Shown here piece after piece: positions 4,476-6,081 of a DNA stretch of 6,081 bases. Numbering within the stretch: position 1 is the stretch's first letter; the number at the start of each line of letters is the position of its first letter. The stretch lies in contig JBDROR010000181.1 of NCBI GenBank assembly GCA_043809805.1, positions 1-6,081 of the forward strand, read 5' to 3'. The position numbers and the translations under genes were made by a program. Below the pieces are notes generated by a model. It was given only the letters and a program-made list of their open reading frames with translations. It did no database searches and had not been told where the DNA came from. This DNA comes from JAQUKH01 sp043809805. GTDB lineage: Bacteria > JACRDZ01 > JAQUKH01.

Positions 4476-5984
4476 TTACTTATTTTTTAACTTTCTCTTT
4501 GCCCCGCCCTCAATATTAGTCTGTTGAACTCTGGATAACGCGAGCGCGTGCGCAGGCACATTTTTAGTAATAGTAGATCCTGCCCCTATTAATGCTCCCT
4601 TTCCGATTTTTACAGGCGCTACCAATTGAGAATTACTTCCAATAAATGCGTCATCTTCTATTATTGTTTGATATTTTTTAATGCCGTCATAGTTACAGGT
4701 AATTGTTCCCGCCCCGACATTAACCTCGTTTCCGATTATGCCATCACCTAAATAAGACAAGTGCCCAACCTTTGTTTTTTTGCCTATAAAAGATTTTTTA
4801 ACTTCCACAAAACTGCCGAGACGCGCCTCATTGTCAATTACAGTTTGAGGCCTGATATGTGTAAATGGCCCGATTATTGTTTTGTCTTTTAAGATACTTT
4901 CACTAACCACCGAGAAAAATATTTTGTTCTCATTGCCGATTTTACAATTTTTTATTTTTGTCTGGGGTCCTAAAGAACAGTTTTTGCCTATAATATTTTC
5001 TCCTTCAATAACAGAAAAAGGATAAATTACAGTATCCGTCCCGATTTTAGTATTTTCAGAAATAAAAGTTGTTCCCGGGTCGATAATGGTTATTCCCGAA
5101 AGCATAAACCGGTTTAGTATCTCTTTCCGTTTGTGATTTTCCGCCCACGCGAGATCGATTTTTGTGTTAATACCCCGAATTTCATCCTCATTTGTTATAA
5201 AGAATGAGGACGTTTGCAGCCCTTTGGAATATAGAATTTCAATGACGTCGGTAAGATAATATTCCTTTTTTTTGTTGTTTGTCTGAACATTTTTTAGAGC
5301 GGAGAATAGGGCATTTGTTTCAAAACAGTATATGCCGGTATTAATTTCATCTATAGTTTTCTCATCAGGCGAGGCGTCTAATTCTTCAACAATCTTCTTA
5401 ATTTTTCCATTTTCTTTAACAATCCTTCCGTAACCCGTTGGATTTTTTAACCGGCACGTAAGCACCGTCGCTAATGCATGTGCGTTTTGATGCTGTCTTA
5501 AAAGACTTTTTAATGTCCTTTCTGAAACAAAAGGGATATCGGCACATAAGACCATTAAACAGGCATTTTTACCTAAAAGTTTCTTATTCCGTTGTTCGCA
5601 ACAATTGTCATTTCGACCGAAGGGAGAAATCTTAGATTCCTCGCTTCCGCTCGGAATGACAGCGTTTTGCTCGGAATGACAATGCTTCACCCCATTTTCC
5701 TTTTTAAAATAACCGCTTAATTGATTCACAGCATGTCCTGTTCCCAATTGTTTATTTTGAATTATTGGGATTACCTGTTTCGGCAAAGCTTTTAAAAGTA
5801 TTTCCTTTTGGTGGCCGATAATGGTAAATATTTTCTTCGTGTTAAGAGCATTTATTGTTTCAAAAACGTGTTGAATCATTGGTTTGCCGCAGATAGGATG
5901 AAGCACTTTAGGATATTCGCTTTTCATCCTTGTTCCTTTCCCGGCGGCTAAAACAGCGATATATGTATTAGTTTTATTTTTCAT
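4476..5984 (-). CDS. glmU: Bifunctional GlcNAc-1-phosphate uridyltransferase / glucosamine-1-phosphate acetyltransferase with an in-frame palindromic insertion
   Basis: GlmU acetylates glucosamine 1-phosphate and then adds UMP to give UDP-GlcNAc, the precursor of peptidoglycan and lipopolysaccharide. The N-terminal uridyltransferase domain shows LAAGKGTRMKS..PKVL (12-28), QLGTGHAV (79-86), CADIPF with metal-binding D149, GYGRIV (184-189), EINTGIY (213-219) and N273. The C-terminal left-handed beta-helix (about 300-490) has hexapeptide repeats and acetyltransferase residues R378, K396, H408, Y411, N422 and K437, each 45 above its E. coli equivalent. That offset and the total of 502 residues (about 456-459 is usual) point to an insertion of about 44 residues at about 96-139, which coincides with an F6 palindrome. 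The frame is open and catalytic residues are kept. A weak GGGA lies before the ATG. It is first in the cluster within this window. Confidence 0.97.
   Translation of the reverse strand: MKNKTNTYIAVLAAGKGTRMKSEYPKVLHPICGKPMIQHVFETINALNTKKIFTIIGHQKEILLKALPKQVIPIIQNKQLGTGHAVNQLSGYFKKENGVKHCHSEQNAVIPSGSEESKISPFGRNDNCCEQRNKKLLGKNACLMVLCADIPFVSERTLKSLLRQHQNAHALATVLTCRLKNPTGYGRIVKENGKIKKIVEELDASPDEKTIDEINTGIYCFETNALFSALKNVQTNNKKKEYYLTDVIEILYSKGLQTSSFFITNEDEIRGINTKIDLAWAENHKRKEILNRFMLSGITIIDPGTTFISENTKIGTDTVIYPFSVIEGENIIGKNCSLGPQTKIKNCKIGNENKIFFSVVSESILKDKTIIGPFTHIRPQTVIDNEARLGSFVEVKKSFIGKKTKVGHLSYLGDGIIGNEVNVGAGTITCNYDGIKKYQTIIEDDAFIGSNSQLVAPVKIGKGALIGAGSTITKNVPAHALALSRVQQTNIEGGAKRKLKNK
5605..5686 (-). 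repeat. F6 composite palindrome inside glmU
   Basis: A full F6 unit has arms 5607-5632 and 5634-5660 with a 1-nt loop. On the minus strand it is preceded by a truncated extra unit (5661-5686, AGCATTGTCATTCCGAGC...). Together they encode about residues 100-127 (HCHSEQ...VIPSGSEESK..ISPFGRND). One arm is 27 nt instead of 26; that extra base returns the reading phase to the one used in dnaX. Confidence 0.9.
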
Positions 5985-6018
5985 TCGAAAATTCCCGTAA
6001 CTTATTGATTGTCAGTAT

Positions 6019-6047
6019 AAGATTCCTCACTTCGTTCGGAATGACAA
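6019..6047. repeat. F6 single arm upstream of glmU
   Basis: AGATTCCTCACTTCG...GGAATGAC (6020-6045) is one F6 arm. Its usual partner arm is not on its left: that side leads directly to the glmU start. It stands 35 bp upstream of the glmU ATG. Confidence 0.8.
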
Positions 6048-6064
6048 CCCGACCGTACAATTTT

Positions 6065-6081
6065 GTCATTTCGACCGAACA
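6065..6081. repeat. F6 arm cut by the window end
   Basis: GTCATTTCGACCGAA (6065-6079) matches the first 15 bases of the F6 arm at 5607. The copy probably continues beyond the window. Confidence 0.65.

Noticed and set aside
6014..6019. Possible -10 box TATACT (minus strand) for glmU
   Set aside because: The only -35-like hexamer upstream (TTGTCA) is 22 bp away and belongs to the F6 repeat; at 17 bp the sequence is ATTCCG. The pairing is not credible.
1..6081. CRISPR array or defence system
   Set aside because: The repeats are palindromic, unevenly spaced and lie in genes or short gaps. There is no regular repeat-spacer pattern and no cas or defence gene.

Overview
This window carries a compact block of bacterial housekeeping genes. 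One gene is on the plus strand: dnaX (115-1860), the clamp-loader gamma/tau subunit of DNA polymerase III. Four genes are on the minus strand, transcribed right to left: glmU (5984-4476), prs (4358-3414), rplY/ctc (3196-2492) and pth (2421-1873). The order glmU-prs-ctc-pth is a classical bacterial arrangement, known for example in Bacillus subtilis. It links synthesis of UDP-GlcNAc for the cell wall, PRPP supply for nucleotides, ribosomal protein L25 and recycling of stalled peptidyl-tRNA. dnaX converges on pth, with 12 bp between the two stop codons.

What stands out is the repeat load. All three intergenic gaps of the minus-strand cluster, both upstream regions (1-114 and 5985-6081) and two of the coding sequences contain short palindromic or tandem repeats. 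I distinguish eight families: (F1) GCCATGTACC hairpins; (F2) TGTAGGGGCGA hairpins; (F3) 7-bp tandem repeats; (F4) an 18-bp-period GAAGCYTCRGCGAAGG repeat; (F5) a TGCCTGCCGGCAGGCA palindrome; (F6) GTCATTCCGAGC/GTCATTTCGACC long palindromes; (F7) CCCCCTTT/AAAGGGGG hairpins; (F8) a 192-bp element with AACCACAGAG terminal inverted repeats. F8 encloses what looks like the decayed C-terminus of a GxxExxY-family (PD-(D/E)XK nuclease-like) protein. dnaX has absorbed F1-F6 sequence in frame at three sites, about 106 of its 581 codons. glmU has absorbed an F6 composite in frame, about 44 codons. Both ORFs stay open and keep their catalytic residues, so the insertions seem tolerated, in the manner of Rickettsia palindromic elements.

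Organism: certainly a bacterium (L25/CTC, DnaX with a tau extension, Shine-Dalgarno sites) with AT-rich genes and GC-richer repeats. From memory, this mix of repeat families is typical of metagenome-assembled genomes of uncultivated groundwater or sediment bacteria (Omnitrophota-like and similar candidate phyla). That placement is a low-confidence inference; the housekeeping proteins alone do not let me name a phylum.

I see no tRNA, rRNA, CRISPR array, complete transposase gene or convincing intrinsic terminator. The candidate for an under-described system is the repeat layer, above all the TIR-bounded GxxExxY remnant and the coding palindromes.
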